From Pseudomonadota bacterium (GTDB lineage: Bacteria; Myxococcota_A; UBA796; SXON01), in contig SXON01000030.1 of NCBI GenBank assembly GCA_005778355.1, positions 1-56,728 of the forward strand: 56,728 bases of DNA, in the 5' to 3' direction. The translations under genes were made by a program, and so were the position numbers. The notes under the pieces are model-generated. The model had not been told where the DNA came from. It ran no database searches and worked only from the letters and a program-made list of their open reading frames with translations. Positions 1 to 8,381 of the stretch are shown in pieces. How positions within the stretch are numbered: position 1 is the first letter of the stretch; each line of letters starts with the position of its first letter.

Positions 1-652
1 GGGTGATGGCCACGACGGTGCCTTTGTACTCGTGCAAGGTGCGCTCCAACCAGCCCACGCTCTCGGCGTCGAGGTGGGTGGTGGGCTCGTCGAGGAGCAG
101 CATGTCGGTGGGCTGCAAGAGGAGTTTGCACAAGGCCACGCGCCGGCGCTCGCCGCCCGACAGGGTCTCGATCAGTTGGTTCTCGGGGGGAACGCGGAGG
201 GCGTCCATGGCGATCTCGAGCTTGCGGTCGAGCTCCCAGGCGTTCTCGGCGTCGATCTTGTCCTGCAACTCTGACTGCTCGGCCATGAGCGCGTCGAAGT
301 CGGCGTCTTCGTCGCCCATCGCGTTGGACACTTCCTCGTAGCGAACCAAGAGCGCGCGCGTGCCTTTGACCGCCTCCTCGATCTCCTCGCGGACGGTCTT
401 CTTGAGGTCGAGCTTCGGCTCCTGGGGCAGGTACCCGATGCGGGTGCCTGCGGCCGGCCAGGCTTCACCGGTGAAGTCGGTGTCGACCCCGGCCATCACC
501 TTCAAGAGCGTGGACTTCCCGGCGCCGTTGCCGCCGAGCACGCCGAGCTTGGCGCCCGGGTAGAAGCTGAGCCAGATCCCCTTGAGGACTTCCTTCCCGC
601 CCGGCCAGGCCTTGCGGAGGTTCTTCATCACGTAGATGTACTGGTGGGCCAT
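1..652 (-). CDS. ettA: Energy-dependent translational throttle protein EttA (ABC-F), partial
   Basis: The N-terminal 217 codons of an ABC-F ATPase; the C-terminal half lies beyond the left edge. ABC-F proteins bind the ribosomal E site and EttA gates entry into the elongation cycle according to ATP/ADP. Visible are Walker A (GGNGAGKS, residues 40-47), an arm-like insert around residues 90-135, the ABC signature LSGGERRR near residue 165 and Walker B followed by EPTTHLD near residue 190. The text around the signature and the AESVGWLE stretch match EttA better than Uup or other ABC-F branches. The usual EPTNHLD reads EPTTHLD here, an Asn-to-Thr change. The ATG start gives the canonical MAHQYIYVMKN opening. 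It lies 10 nt after the metallopeptidase stop on the same strand, so the two may be co-transcribed. Confidence 0.93.
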   Translation of the reverse strand, partial: MAHQYIYVMKNLRKAWPGGKEVLKGIWLSFYPGAKLGVLGGNGAGKSTLLKVMAGVDTDFTGEAWPAAGTRIGYLPQEPKLDLKKTVREEIEEAVKGTRALLVRYEEVSNAMGDEDADFDALMAEQSELQDKIDAENAWELDRKLEIAMDALRVPPENQLIETLSGGERRRVALCKLLLQPTDMLLLDEPTTHLDAESVGWLERTLHEYKGTVVAIT

Positions 653-662
653 GCCCGCGCGG

Positions 663-2120
663 CTAACTCCGACGACGCGCCAGCGCCGCGACGGCGACAA
701 GCAGGCCGAGGGCCCCAGGTGTCACCGGTGCGCTACAGCCGCAACCCCCGGCGTCTTCCTCGGGCTCGGGTTTCTCCGAGGGCTCGCCGCTGTCGCCCGT
801 GCTCACTTCGGGCACCGTGCGCGACAACGCCAGCGAGAAGCTGCGCCGCTCGTGTCGGCCCTGGGCGTCGAGGTCGGTAGCACCCAGGTTGGCCACGCCC
901 ACCATCAGCTTCGTCGCGCCGTCGAGGCCGACGGTGACCGCCACCGGCTCGCCCTCCGCCGCCCAGCTCCGCGTGACACTCGCGGCGCCACTCGCGGGCC
1001 AGGCCGACACCACGAGGCCCCATTGCACCGCGTCGTCGCCATCGAGGGTGAACGACAGCTCGCCCCTGTCCTGGTCGTCGACGGCGATCTTCCAGTAGGA
1101 GCTACCGAGGTCGTAGGGCTCGTCGACGGGGGTGACACTCGTGCCATCGACGGTGGAGAGCGCGAGCTCGCCCTCGGTGGCGAGCCGCGAGAACGCCGAC
1201 CACTCGCCGCCCTCGGGGTAGTGGGCGCCGTCGTCGTCGTCGTAGACGAACATCCGGTACTCGGCGAGGCCGAGGTAGGTGTCTTGAAGGGAACCGCCAC
1301 CGATCTCGGTGAGCGCGTCGAGGTAGTCGGGCTCGTCGAGGCGGTCGCCCTGGGCCATGGCCAGCCAGAGGTCGCGAAGGGTGGTGCCGTCCCACTCCCC
1401 GTGCGCGTGCTCGATGTACATGCCGACGATCGAGCCCCCGTACTCGTAGTAGGAGTAGGGCTCGTACTCCTCGATCTCGTCGCTGTAGCCGTCGAAGAGG
1501 ATCGAGGCGAAAGGCAGGATGTTGAAGTCGCGGATGTCGATGAAGTAGAGGTCGCTCTCGGGAACGGTGAACTCCTCCATCGCCTCGGCCGTCGACTCCC
1601 ACACGAAGAAGGTGCTCTCCCACCCGTCGATGGTGTATTGCAGCACGTGATTGAACTCGTGGGCCACGAAGGTGGGCATGTCGTCGGCGCCGATGTCGGG
1701 GTCGACCGCCATGAAGGCGGCCACGCTGAACCAGTCGTCGCCCTCCACCACGTCGCTCATCGGTCCCCAGGTGTAGGCGCCGCCGGCCGTGCCCTCGTTG
1801 GTGACGTAGTAGTCGAGGAGGTCGACGCCGCCGCCCAGCTCACCGTCGGGCGCCGCGGGTGGCCAGCCCATCTGCTCCACCTGGACCTGCCAGGCCAGCT
1901 CCGCGGCCGGGAGGACCTGCTCGATGGCGACGGTCTCGTCGGCCTCTTCCGACCAGTGAACGCGGATCGGGTAGAGCGTGGAGTCGACGCTATCGACGGA
2001 GGTTGGGCGATCGTCCTCCCCACCGGCACGGGCCACCGGAGGACCGGCAAGGCGAACGGCGTGGGTGAGGCAGCCCTCGCGGGCGCTGGCGAGGGTGGCG
2101 AGCAGCAGGGCAAGGAGCAT
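663..2120 (-). CDS. Secreted HExxH metallopeptidase-like protein with MYXO-CTERM tail
   Basis: A 485-residue exported protein. It opens with a signal peptide (MLLALLLATLASA) and carries HEFNH at residues 154-158 inside the hydrophobic context FVAHEFNHVLQ. A WESTAEAMEE segment about 20 residues later supplies Glu175 or Glu179 as a likely third zinc ligand, the gluzincin layout. An acidic region and a probable beta-rich domain (residues 270-430) follow. The C-terminus has a Glu/Pro linker, a GGCGCS motif, a hydrophobic stretch and an Arg cluster, which is the MYXO-CTERM sorting signal seen on myxobacterial surface proteins. Substrate and peptidase family are not recognisable. There is no clear ribosome binding site; TATGAG lies 9-14 nt upstream of the ATG, consistent with a very short leader. 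Confidence 0.8.
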   Translation of the reverse strand: MLLALLLATLASAREGCLTHAVRLAGPPVARAGGEDDRPTSVDSVDSTLYPIRVHWSEEADETVAIEQVLPAAELAWQVQVEQMGWPPAAPDGELGGGVDLLDYYVTNEGTAGGAYTWGPMSDVVEGDDWFSVAAFMAVDPDIGADDMPTFVAHEFNHVLQYTIDGWESTFFVWESTAEAMEEFTVPESDLYFIDIRDFNILPFASILFDGYSDEIEEYEPYSYYEYGGSIVGMYIEHAHGEWDGTTLRDLWLAMAQGDRLDEPDYLDALTEIGGGSLQDTYLGLAEYRMFVYDDDDGAHYPEGGEWSAFSRLATEGELALSTVDGTSVTPVDEPYDLGSSYWKIAVDDQDRGELSFTLDGDDAVQWGLVVSAWPASGAASVTRSWAAEGEPVAVTVGLDGATKLMVGVANLGATDLDAQGRHERRSFSLALSRTVPEVSTGDSGEPSEKPEPEEDAGGCGCSAPVTPGALGLLVAVAALARRRS

Positions 2121-2128
2121 CGCGGCGC

Positions 2129-2134
2129 CTCATA
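2129..2134 (-). promoter_or_regulatory. Possible -10 element for the metallopeptidase gene
   Basis: The hexamer TATGAG reads toward the gene starting at 2120, 9-14 nt upstream of its ATG. It resembles a sigma70 -10 and fits the recurrent short-leader arrangement in this window. No matching -35 was recognised. Confidence 0.35.
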
Positions 2135-2273
2135 GCCGCGATCGCACCCCGCCCGCTGAATGACAGAAGAGGACGTGCCGATGGGCGGCGAGCACGGCTA
2201 CCCAGCGCCGCCTCGCCACTTCGCCGGCGGTTGGTTAGCCGCCGTGCCCGTTTCCCCACTCGGAGTCTGCCCG

Positions 2274-2981
2274 ATGCTCATGATCGCCCTCGCTCTCCTC
2301 GCCGGTTGCGCCCAGAAGAAGGACGTCGACGCGATGGAAGCCCGCCTCGCCGCCCTCGAGGAGAAGGTGTCCACGCTCGAGAAGCGTGCCCCCGCCGGCC
2401 CGGCTTCTTCCGCCGAGGAAGACGCGGCCAACGCGGTGATGAAGGACGTCACCGAGGCCACCAAGAACAGCGACTACGCCACCGCGAAGGCCAAGCTCCA
2501 GGAGCTGATGTCGAAGCACAGCAACACCAAGGCCGGCAAGGCGGCCGAGAAGATGTACCGCGAGGTCGGCCTCATTGGTGCGGATGCGAAGCCCATCGAG
2601 GTGGAGAAGTGGTACCAGGGCAAGGTGGCGCTGGGCGACAAGCCCGTCACCCTGCTGGTTTTCTGGGAAGTCTGGTGCCCGCACTGCAAGCGCGAGATGC
2701 CTGAGCTCGCCAAGCGCGAGAAAGACCTGGAGAAGATGGGCATCCAGATCGTGGGCCTCACCAAGATCACGAAGTCGGCGACCGAGGAGAAGGCGCTCGA
2801 GTTCATGAAGGAAAGCGAGATCAACTTCCCCATGGCCAAGGAGAAGGAAGGCTCGATGTCCGAGGCGTACAACGTGTCGGGCATCCCGGCCGCGGCCCTC
2901 GTGAAGGACGGCAAGGTGATCTGGCGTGGCCACCCCGGCCGCCTCGACGACGCGACGCTCGCGAAGCTCGTCGGCGCCTAG
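2274..2981 (+). CDS. TlpA-like thioredoxin-fold lipoprotein
   Basis: A 235-residue lipoprotein of the TlpA/ResA-like thioredoxin group. The start was chosen at ATG 2274 because it gives a short signal peptide ending in a lipobox (LLAGC, Cys12), with CGGAG just upstream; an in-frame start at 2160 would bury the signal. Residues 17-38 form a heptad-rich coiled coil, residues 50-97 a helical, TPR-like pair, and residues 105-235 the thioredoxin domain with WCPHC (Cys135 and Cys138) and a SGIP cis-proline loop. It is expected to act at the envelope as a thiol-disulfide reductase or oxidase; the partner is unknown. The following gene starts 3 nt after the stop and encodes a paralogue with the same CPHC domain, so the two form an operon. 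Confidence 0.87.
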   Translation: MLMIALALLAGCAQKKDVDAMEARLAALEEKVSTLEKRAPAGPASSAEEDAANAVMKDVTEATKNSDYATAKAKLQELMSKHSNTKAGKAAEKMYREVGLIGADAKPIEVEKWYQGKVALGDKPVTLLVFWEVWCPHCKREMPELAKREKDLEKMGIQIVGLTKITKSATEEKALEFMKESEINFPMAKEKEGSMSEAYNVSGIPAAALVKDGKVIWRGHPGRLDDATLAKLVGA

Positions 2982-2984
2982 CCG

Positions 2985-3995
2985 TTGAGCTTCCTGCTCG
3001 CCGCGACCTCCGCCCTTGTCTCGTCGGCGTGGGCGGTCGACCTGTACGTGGCGATGACCTCGCCCAGCGGCGGGCGCACCGCCGTGACCTTTCACGATGT
3101 CGAAAGCGGGCAGTTGCCTGCTGTGCGCTTGCCCGTGGCGAACGGCCGCCGGTGGACGGCCGAGCTGGCCTACGACGGCCAGAACGGCCCCGCCGCGCTC
3201 AAGCTGCGCATGGTGGAGCAGACGATGCTCGGTCCCTTCCCGGGCTCGGTGCACCGGCAGCTCGGCGGGCGCATCGAGCTCTCCAGCATCAAGGCCTCGA
3301 CGCGCCTTCCCATCGACCCCCAGGCCACTCTGCCGAGCCCCCTCGCGGCGCCGGTGGGCCCCGCCTGGGTGGTGGAGGCGAAGATTGTCGGCGCCGTCGC
3401 GACGGACGACGGGGGACCGGAGGCCATGAAGCTCATGGAGGTGGGCACGACCGCGGCCTCCGCCGGCGACGTGGCCACCGCGCGTGACGCGCTCGGCCGG
3501 GTGGTGGCCCAGTTCCCCGGGTCGCGACAGGCCAAGGCCGCGGAGCGTGTGCTCAAGGAGCTCAACGTCGTCGGCAAGTCGGCGCCGCCGGTGTCGCCCA
3601 CCAAGTGGCTCCAGGGCTCGCTCGCCTACGCCGACGCGCCCGCCACGCTGGTGGTGTACTTCGAGGTGTGGTGCCCGCACTGCAAGCGGGAGGTGCCGCA
3701 GATGGCGGAGCGCGCCGAGGCGCTCCGGGCCAAGGGCGTGCAAGTGCTCCTCGTCACGCGGCTCACCAAGTCATCGACGGAGGACAGCACGCTCGCCTTC
3801 CTCGCCGAGAACCGGGTGGCCTTCGCCACCCTGGTCGACGACCATTCCACGATGTCCGACGGCGCCGCCGTGAGTGGCATCCCCGCCGCGGCGCTCGTGC
3901 GCGACGGCGTGATCATCTGGCGTGGACACCCGGCGAGGCTCGACGACACGCTGCTCGATCGCGTGCTGGCGGCCCCGACGCCTACGGCCCCTTAG
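2985..3995 (+). CDS. Secreted TlpA-like thioredoxin-fold protein with extra N-terminal domain
   Basis: A 336-residue paralogue of the preceding gene, beginning with TTG three nucleotides after its stop. A signal peptide covers about residues 1-17 (ending SSAWA). Residues 18-135 form a beta-rich region absent from the first protein, residues 145-195 a helical pair matching its TPR-like segment, and residues 205-336 the thioredoxin domain with WCPHC (Cys230 and Cys233) and the SGIPAAALV cis-proline loop. The thioredoxin domains are nearly parallel in sequence (LTKS..TE, IIWRGHP). The first protein is a lipoprotein and this one has no lipobox, so the pair may work at different sites or as a redox couple. 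The TTG start and tight spacing suggest translational coupling. Confidence 0.85.
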   Translation: MSFLLAATSALVSSAWAVDLYVAMTSPSGGRTAVTFHDVESGQLPAVRLPVANGRRWTAELAYDGQNGPAALKLRMVEQTMLGPFPGSVHRQLGGRIELSSIKASTRLPIDPQATLPSPLAAPVGPAWVVEAKIVGAVATDDGGPEAMKLMEVGTTAASAGDVATARDALGRVVAQFPGSRQAKAAERVLKELNVVGKSAPPVSPTKWLQGSLAYADAPATLVVYFEVWCPHCKREVPQMAERAEALRAKGVQVLLVTRLTKSSTEDSTLAFLAENRVAFATLVDDHSTMSDGAAVSGIPAAALVRDGVIIWRGHPARLDDTLLDRVLAAPTPTAP

Positions 3996-4014
3996 GGCCA
4001 GGAGCGAGGCTGCG

Positions 4015-4088
4015 GGCTGTAGGCTGTGGGGTGTCGGCAGTGCCGCGGGCGCTGAACCCCTACGTCCTAAGGCCTGGAGTCTACAGCC
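4015..4088. terminator. Possible bidirectional terminator between convergent genes
   Basis: The 71 bp between the convergent stops at 3995 and 4067 hold GGCTGTAG (4015-4022) and its exact complement CTACAGCC (4081-4088), the latter inside the end of the SGNH gene. The loop is long and no T-tract follows, so the terminator call is weak. Confidence 0.28.
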
Positions 4089-5440
4089 TCGCCAGTGATC
4101 GCCTCGACGAAGCGCGTCCCCACTTCCTTGTAGCCCTCGGCGCTCAGGTGGATGAGGTCGCCGGCCGCGAGCTTGGGGCTGGCGCCGAAGTGCCAGCGGA
4201 GCATCGAGCCGGGCCCGCCCATCGACGCCTGCAGGTCCCACGTGGCACAGCCGAACTCCGGCCCCACCTCGCGCTGCACGCGCGCCACCCACTCCGTGGC
4301 GGGCCAGGTGCCGTAGACACCCTTCTTGAGGAGCTTGCCGCGGTCGGAGGGGCCCACGAGCACGCACGCCGCGCCCGGCGTGGCCGTACGCATGCGGGTG
4401 AGCACGGCGCGCAGGTCGGTGGCGTAGCGCTCCGGCGTGAGCGAGCGGTCGTTGGCCTCGTTGGTGCCATAGGCCAGCACCATCAGATCAGGCGTTCGCC
4501 GCGTGATGAAGGGTGTCACCAGTGACATGTCCCAGCGTAGCCACGACGATGCGGTCCGCCCGGACACGCCGGCGGCATCGACGATGACGCCGGGCTCGTC
4601 GCGCTCCAAGTAGGTGCCGTAGATGCGCACCTGCCCGTCGGCCATCACCTGCAAACGATGCGGTCCGTCGGGCACGCGCAGCACGATCATCGCCGGGCCG
4701 GTGTCACCCGCGGCGTTCACCTCGATCGGCGGGGCGCCATCCACGATCAGGCGGAGTTTTCCCGCCCCCGGCTCCCGCAGATAGGCCACCTCGAAACGAC
4801 TGACACGCTGGCCCTGCGGGTTGGACTTCGTGGTTTGTACCCAGCCGAAGCTGGCGAGGTCGGCGGGGCTCACGTCGATGCCGGCGGGACCGTAGCGGCC
4901 GTCCTCTCGGCCGTCGCGACGATCCACGTGGTCGGAGTACCAGGTGCCGCCCGCGCACAGGTTGATGTCACTCGCCCGGTAGCCCTTCCATGGGGGGCCG
5001 GGCATCACCAGGCCATGGCCCGCGTCGCCGAATCGTTCTTGCAAGAGACGCCGAACCTGCCCGGTGAAGAACTCGCCCGCCACGTGCGAGGCGCCGTAGA
5101 AGGCCACCCGTGTGGTGCGTTTTTTGGCGGCCGCGCGCATGAAGACCTCGCGCACGGCGGCGATGTCGGCGTCGCGACCGCGGAGGGGCTCGAGCGGCAG
5201 GGTGCTCACGTCGTAGGGCGCGCTCAGCTCGGCGCTGGCCACGGGCTCCATCTTCGGTTGCTCCACTGCCGGATTGCTGGCCGTGGTGGGCGCCTCCGTG
5301 TCGGCGACTTCGCTACCGGGAGGCTTGATGCTCGCCTTGGTGGTGCACTCGTCGGTGGGGAGCGTCGTGGGCGAGAGCGACACCACTTGTACCCAGGCGG
5401 GCTCGGCGGCGAGCGCGAGTGTCAAGAACAGGAAACTCAT
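4067..5440 (-). CDS. Secreted SGNH/GDSL-family hydrolase (second of pair)
   Basis: A 457-residue exported SGNH-type esterase. ATG 5440 gives a signal peptide (MSFLFLTLALAAE) and overlaps the upstream stop as ATGA. Residues 25-85 are a Pro/Thr-rich linker. The catalytic block I is YGASH (Ser118, in place of GDS), the Asn block reads AYGTNEAND, and the C-terminal Asp/His block reads DLIHLSAEGY. A central beta-rich insertion of about 130 residues separates blocks I and III. SGNH enzymes of this type act as O-acetyltransferases or esterases on envelope glycans, and partner with MBOAT proteins in alginate and related acylation systems. The MBOAT gene is the first of this three-gene operon, so transfer or removal of acyl groups on an envelope polymer is inferred. 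Confidence 0.83.
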   Translation of the reverse strand: MSFLFLTLALAAEPAWVQVVSLSPTTLPTDECTTKASIKPPGSEVADTEAPTTASNPAVEQPKMEPVASAELSAPYDVSTLPLEPLRGRDADIAAVREVFMRAAAKKRTTRVAFYGASHVAGEFFTGQVRRLLQERFGDAGHGLVMPGPPWKGYRASDINLCAGGTWYSDHVDRRDGREDGRYGPAGIDVSPADLASFGWVQTTKSNPQGQRVSRFEVAYLREPGAGKLRLIVDGAPPIEVNAAGDTGPAMIVLRVPDGPHRLQVMADGQVRIYGTYLERDEPGVIVDAAGVSGRTASSWLRWDMSLVTPFITRRTPDLMVLAYGTNEANDRSLTPERYATDLRAVLTRMRTATPGAACVLVGPSDRGKLLKKGVYGTWPATEWVARVQREVGPEFGCATWDLQASMGGPGSMLRWHFGASPKLAAGDLIHLSAEGYKEVGTRFVEAITGEAVDSRP

Positions 5441-6978
5441 GGTGAACCCTCCGCCAGCCAGCCCGCGTGGCCGGCCTCGATCGCGTCGGCAAGCATGTTT
5501 CCGACGAGGTCCTGGCCCGCCGCCGAGAGGTGGAGCAGGTCGGCCCATGCGAGTGTCGGTTTCCGCGTGCTCCAGCGGACGATCGCCCCATCGCCGCCCA
5601 TCGCCGCCCGCGCGTCCCAGAAGGCGCAGCCCTCGGCCTCGGCGACCGCCCGTTGCGCGGCCACCATCTTCGCCATGGCCGGCTTGCTCCGCGGCGTGCC
5701 GCCCTCGCGGGTGCCCTGGTCGAGCGGGGTGACGAGGAGACATCCGGCCGCAGGCGCGCCGCCCCGCAGGATCTGCACCGCCTCCCGGTAGATCGCCTGG
5801 TAGCCCTCGCCTTTACCCGCCATCACCGCGGGGAATCCTGTCTCGTTGCCGCCGATCATCACCACCACGAGGTCGGGCGAACGCTCCGCCACTTGCGCCG
5901 CGAGCGCCGTCTTGTCGTGGTACTTGAAGGACTTGCTGCCCACGCCGACGACACCGAGTGCGTCCCACACGACGCCGGGGCCGCTGGTTTCCATCACCGC
6001 GCCATAGAAAGTGACAGGCCCGCCGGAGGCGCCGAAGGCCAGCTTGGTGAAGGTCGACGCGGTCGAGAGCCGCTGCACCGCGTCGGCTCGCGCCTCGCTG
6101 GCCGCCGTGCCGCCCCCCACGCCGTGGTCGTCGACGCTGGCCCACCACTGGCCTGCCCCGGGCCTTGTTTGCATGTAAAGGTCGAGTCGCGACATCGGCA
6201 CGGGCGCGCCGTCGGCCCCCTTCGGCGCGTGGACCACCACGTAGGCGCCGTCGGCCGCGTTGCTCGCGGTGCCGCCGTAGCCGTAGCGTCCCTTGCCGCC
6301 GCCGAGCAGGATGGTGACGGTTTCCCAGTCACCACTTTTGCTCGACTTCACGTCGGGACGCACGCTCCAGCGGGGATCGTTCCCGGCGGAGATGAAGCCG
6401 GGGCCGCCGTTGCCGAAACGAGCCTGCAGGCGAGACCGGACGGTGCCCGAGATGCCGTCGGCGGCGATGGTGCTGTCGCCGTAGTGGGCGGCGCGCGCGA
6501 GGCCCTCGCCGCGGCTGAGCGCCCGGTAGAACGGGGCCATGCCCCGGTGGCCGGGGTCGACCAGCGCCTGGGGCACTCCGGGGGGACGAGGCGGGAGGCT
6601 GGGGTCGGCCGCGATGGACACCTCGATTGGGGCCGCGACGCCGGGATCGTTGCCCGTGGGAGGGCCCTGGGCGGCGCCGGGAAGCACCGGCTTCTCGACG
6701 CGGTCGCTGCTGGCGACGGCGCCGCCAGTGCCGAGATCGTCGACCGGTGGCCGCCCCGGATCCACCGCCACCGGCGCGGCCACCAGCTCGCCCTTGTCGT
6801 CCTCCACCCCGCGGGCCTCGGCCTGGGGGAGGAGGCTCCGGGCCAATGGAAGGGGTTCGCCGGGGTTCCACGGGCGGCTTGTTTCCCAGCCGGGGACGAC
6901 GTAGGCGAGTGACACGGCAACCCCGGCCGCCCCGAAGGCCGCGACCAGGCTGCGTAGTCCACGAGTGTCAGAAGGCAT
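5437..6978 (-). CDS. Membrane-anchored SGNH/GDSL-family hydrolase (first of pair)
   Basis: A 513-residue paralogue of the downstream SGNH protein. Residues 9-29 form an N-terminal membrane anchor, followed by a roughly 110-residue Pro/Gly/Ala-rich periplasmic linker. The SGNH core begins with HYGDST (Ser169), continues with a beta-rich insertion, then MIGGNETG (Asn block) and DLLHLSAAGQ (Asp/His block). It overlaps the MBOAT gene by 11 bp and the second SGNH gene by 4 bp (ATGA), a tightly coupled operon. This one keeps the full GDS Ser motif while the second has GAS. By analogy with AlgI/AlgJ/AlgX it probably accepts or transfers acyl groups delivered across the inner membrane; the acceptor polymer is unknown. 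Confidence 0.84.
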   Translation of the reverse strand: MPSDTRGLRSLVAAFGAAGVAVSLAYVVPGWETSRPWNPGEPLPLARSLLPQAEARGVEDDKGELVAAPVAVDPGRPPVDDLGTGGAVASSDRVEKPVLPGAAQGPPTGNDPGVAAPIEVSIAADPSLPPRPPGVPQALVDPGHRGMAPFYRALSRGEGLARAAHYGDSTIAADGISGTVRSRLQARFGNGGPGFISAGNDPRWSVRPDVKSSKSGDWETVTILLGGGKGRYGYGGTASNAADGAYVVVHAPKGADGAPVPMSRLDLYMQTRPGAGQWWASVDDHGVGGGTAASEARADAVQRLSTASTFTKLAFGASGGPVTFYGAVMETSGPGVVWDALGVVGVGSKSFKYHDKTALAAQVAERSPDLVVVMIGGNETGFPAVMAGKGEGYQAIYREAVQILRGGAPAAGCLLVTPLDQGTREGGTPRSKPAMAKMVAAQRAVAEAEGCAFWDARAAMGGDGAIVRWSTRKPTLAWADLLHLSAAGQDLVGNMLADAIEAGHAGWLAEGSP

Positions 6979-8353
6979 AGTAGATGAAGGCCAGGCTATC
7001 GCCCACGCCGAGCCGCGTGCAGAGCCAGCCGAGGCCGGCCAGCGCGAGGCCCCAGGCCACGGCGGGGAGCTTGAGGAACTGGTCGCGTAGCGCCGCGGCC
7101 CAGCTCACCGGCGTGAAGTGGGCCGCGTAGCCCAGGGCCAGCACCGCCCAGGCGTGGGGCGAGAAGCGGGGCAAGTCGAGCGACCAGCGGCTCAACAGCG
7201 CCCCGGTGACGGTGCCGGCGTGGGCGAGGTCGTCGGCCCGGAAGAGGATGCGCGCGAGCACGATGAATTGGAACGTGAGGAGCCACCGCCACGCGACCCC
7301 CAGCCCCGCGGGCTCCGTCCATCCCGGGCGCTTCTTCCACCACCGGTTGAGGCCCACGGCGACGCCATGCAGCACGCCGTACACGATGAAGGTCCAGTTC
7401 GCCCCGTGCCAGGCGCCGAGGATGAGCAAGGTCGCCATCGTGTTGCGGTAGGGAATCCAGCCCCCGCCCCGGCTACCGCCCATGGGGTAGTACACGTAGT
7501 CGCGCACCCAGTCACTCAGGGTGATGTGCCATCTACGCCAGTAGTTCGCCACCGAGAGCGCCTGGTAGGGACGATTGAAGTTCTCGGGGATGCGGAAGCC
7601 GAGCAGGCGAGAGCTGCCGATCGCGAAGTCGGTGTAGCCGCTGAAGTCGGCGTAGATCTGCAGGGTGTAGGCGTACAGAGCCACGAGCACTTCGAGCCCG
7701 GTGAACTGTGCCGGGTCGGTGAACACCGAGTCGATCATGCCGACCCGCAGCACGTCGGCGATGAGCAACTTCTTGCCGAGGCCCACGCCGATGCGGCACA
7801 GGCCCTGTCCCACGTCGTCGCGGGTGATGTTGCGCTCGGCGGCGAGTTGGCCGAGCAGGTTCGACGCCCGCAGGATGGGACCGGCCACCAGGTGCGGGAA
7901 GAAGCACAGGAAGGTGGCGAACTTGACGGGGCTGGGCTCGGGCTTCTCGCCGCGACGCACGTCGAGCACGTAGGCCAGGGCCTGGAAGCTGTAGAAGCTG
8001 ATGCCGATGGGCAGGTGTTGACGCGGCAAGACGGGGAACACTGGCCACAGCGCGTGGATGTTCTCGCCGAGGAAGTGAACGTACTTGTAGAAGAAGAGCG
8101 GGCCAAGGATCACGGCGGCGGCGGCCCACGCGAGTGGCGTCTTCTTCTCGGTGCTGTGCATCCAGCGACCGAAGAAGAAGGCCGCGGTGCCCACCCCGAG
8201 GAGCACCAGCGAGTCGAGCGGATTCCACGCGAGGTAGAAGATGGCGCTCGCGACAAGGATGATCCACGTCTGCACCCGGCTGTCGCGCACAAGCCAGTGC
8301 GCCACGGCCACCAGCGGCAGGAACAGGAAGTAGTCGAAGGTCGAAAACAGCAT
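6968..8353 (-). CDS. MBOAT-family membrane-bound O-acyltransferase (AlgI/DltB-like)
   Basis: A 461-residue polytopic protein typical of the AlgI/DltB/PatA MBOAT group. The N-terminal MLFSTFDYFLFLPLV opening, PIGISFYSFQ, FFPHLVAGPI, DFSGYTDFAIG, NFNRPY...YWRRWHITLSDW and the catalytic GAWHGANWTF histidine block are all present in family order. These enzymes move acyl groups, usually acetyl, from a cytoplasmic donor to an extracytoplasmic acceptor. Two SGNH proteins overlap its 3-prime end, the usual periplasmic partners. ATG 8353 is preceded by GATAAT (8372-8367) and lacks a Shine-Dalgarno, so it likely has a short leader. The divergent gene at 8382 uses the same AT-rich patch. Confidence 0.94.
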   Translation of the reverse strand: MLFSTFDYFLFLPLVAVAHWLVRDSRVQTWIILVASAIFYLAWNPLDSLVLLGVGTAAFFFGRWMHSTEKKTPLAWAAAAVILGPLFFYKYVHFLGENIHALWPVFPVLPRQHLPIGISFYSFQALAYVLDVRRGEKPEPSPVKFATFLCFFPHLVAGPILRASNLLGQLAAERNITRDDVGQGLCRIGVGLGKKLLIADVLRVGMIDSVFTDPAQFTGLEVLVALYAYTLQIYADFSGYTDFAIGSSRLLGFRIPENFNRPYQALSVANYWRRWHITLSDWVRDYVYYPMGGSRGGGWIPYRNTMATLLILGAWHGANWTFIVYGVLHGVAVGLNRWWKKRPGWTEPAGLGVAWRWLLTFQFIVLARILFRADDLAHAGTVTGALLSRWSLDLPRFSPHAWAVLALGYAAHFTPVSWAAALRDQFLKLPAVAWGLALAGLGWLCTRLGVGDSLAFIYYAF

Positions 8354-8366
8354 CGGCCGGCCGGCG

Positions 8367-8374
8367 GATTATCG
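8367..8374. promoter_or_regulatory. Shared AT-rich -10 patch for two divergent genes
   Basis: GATTATCG sits in the 28-bp gap between the MBOAT start (8353, minus) and the YdjM-like start (8382, plus). Minus reading gives GATAAT; plus reading gives GATTAT or TTATCG 8-13 nt before the GTG. One short AT patch may therefore serve both directions. Confidence 0.45.
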
Positions 8375-8381
8375 CGGCGCG

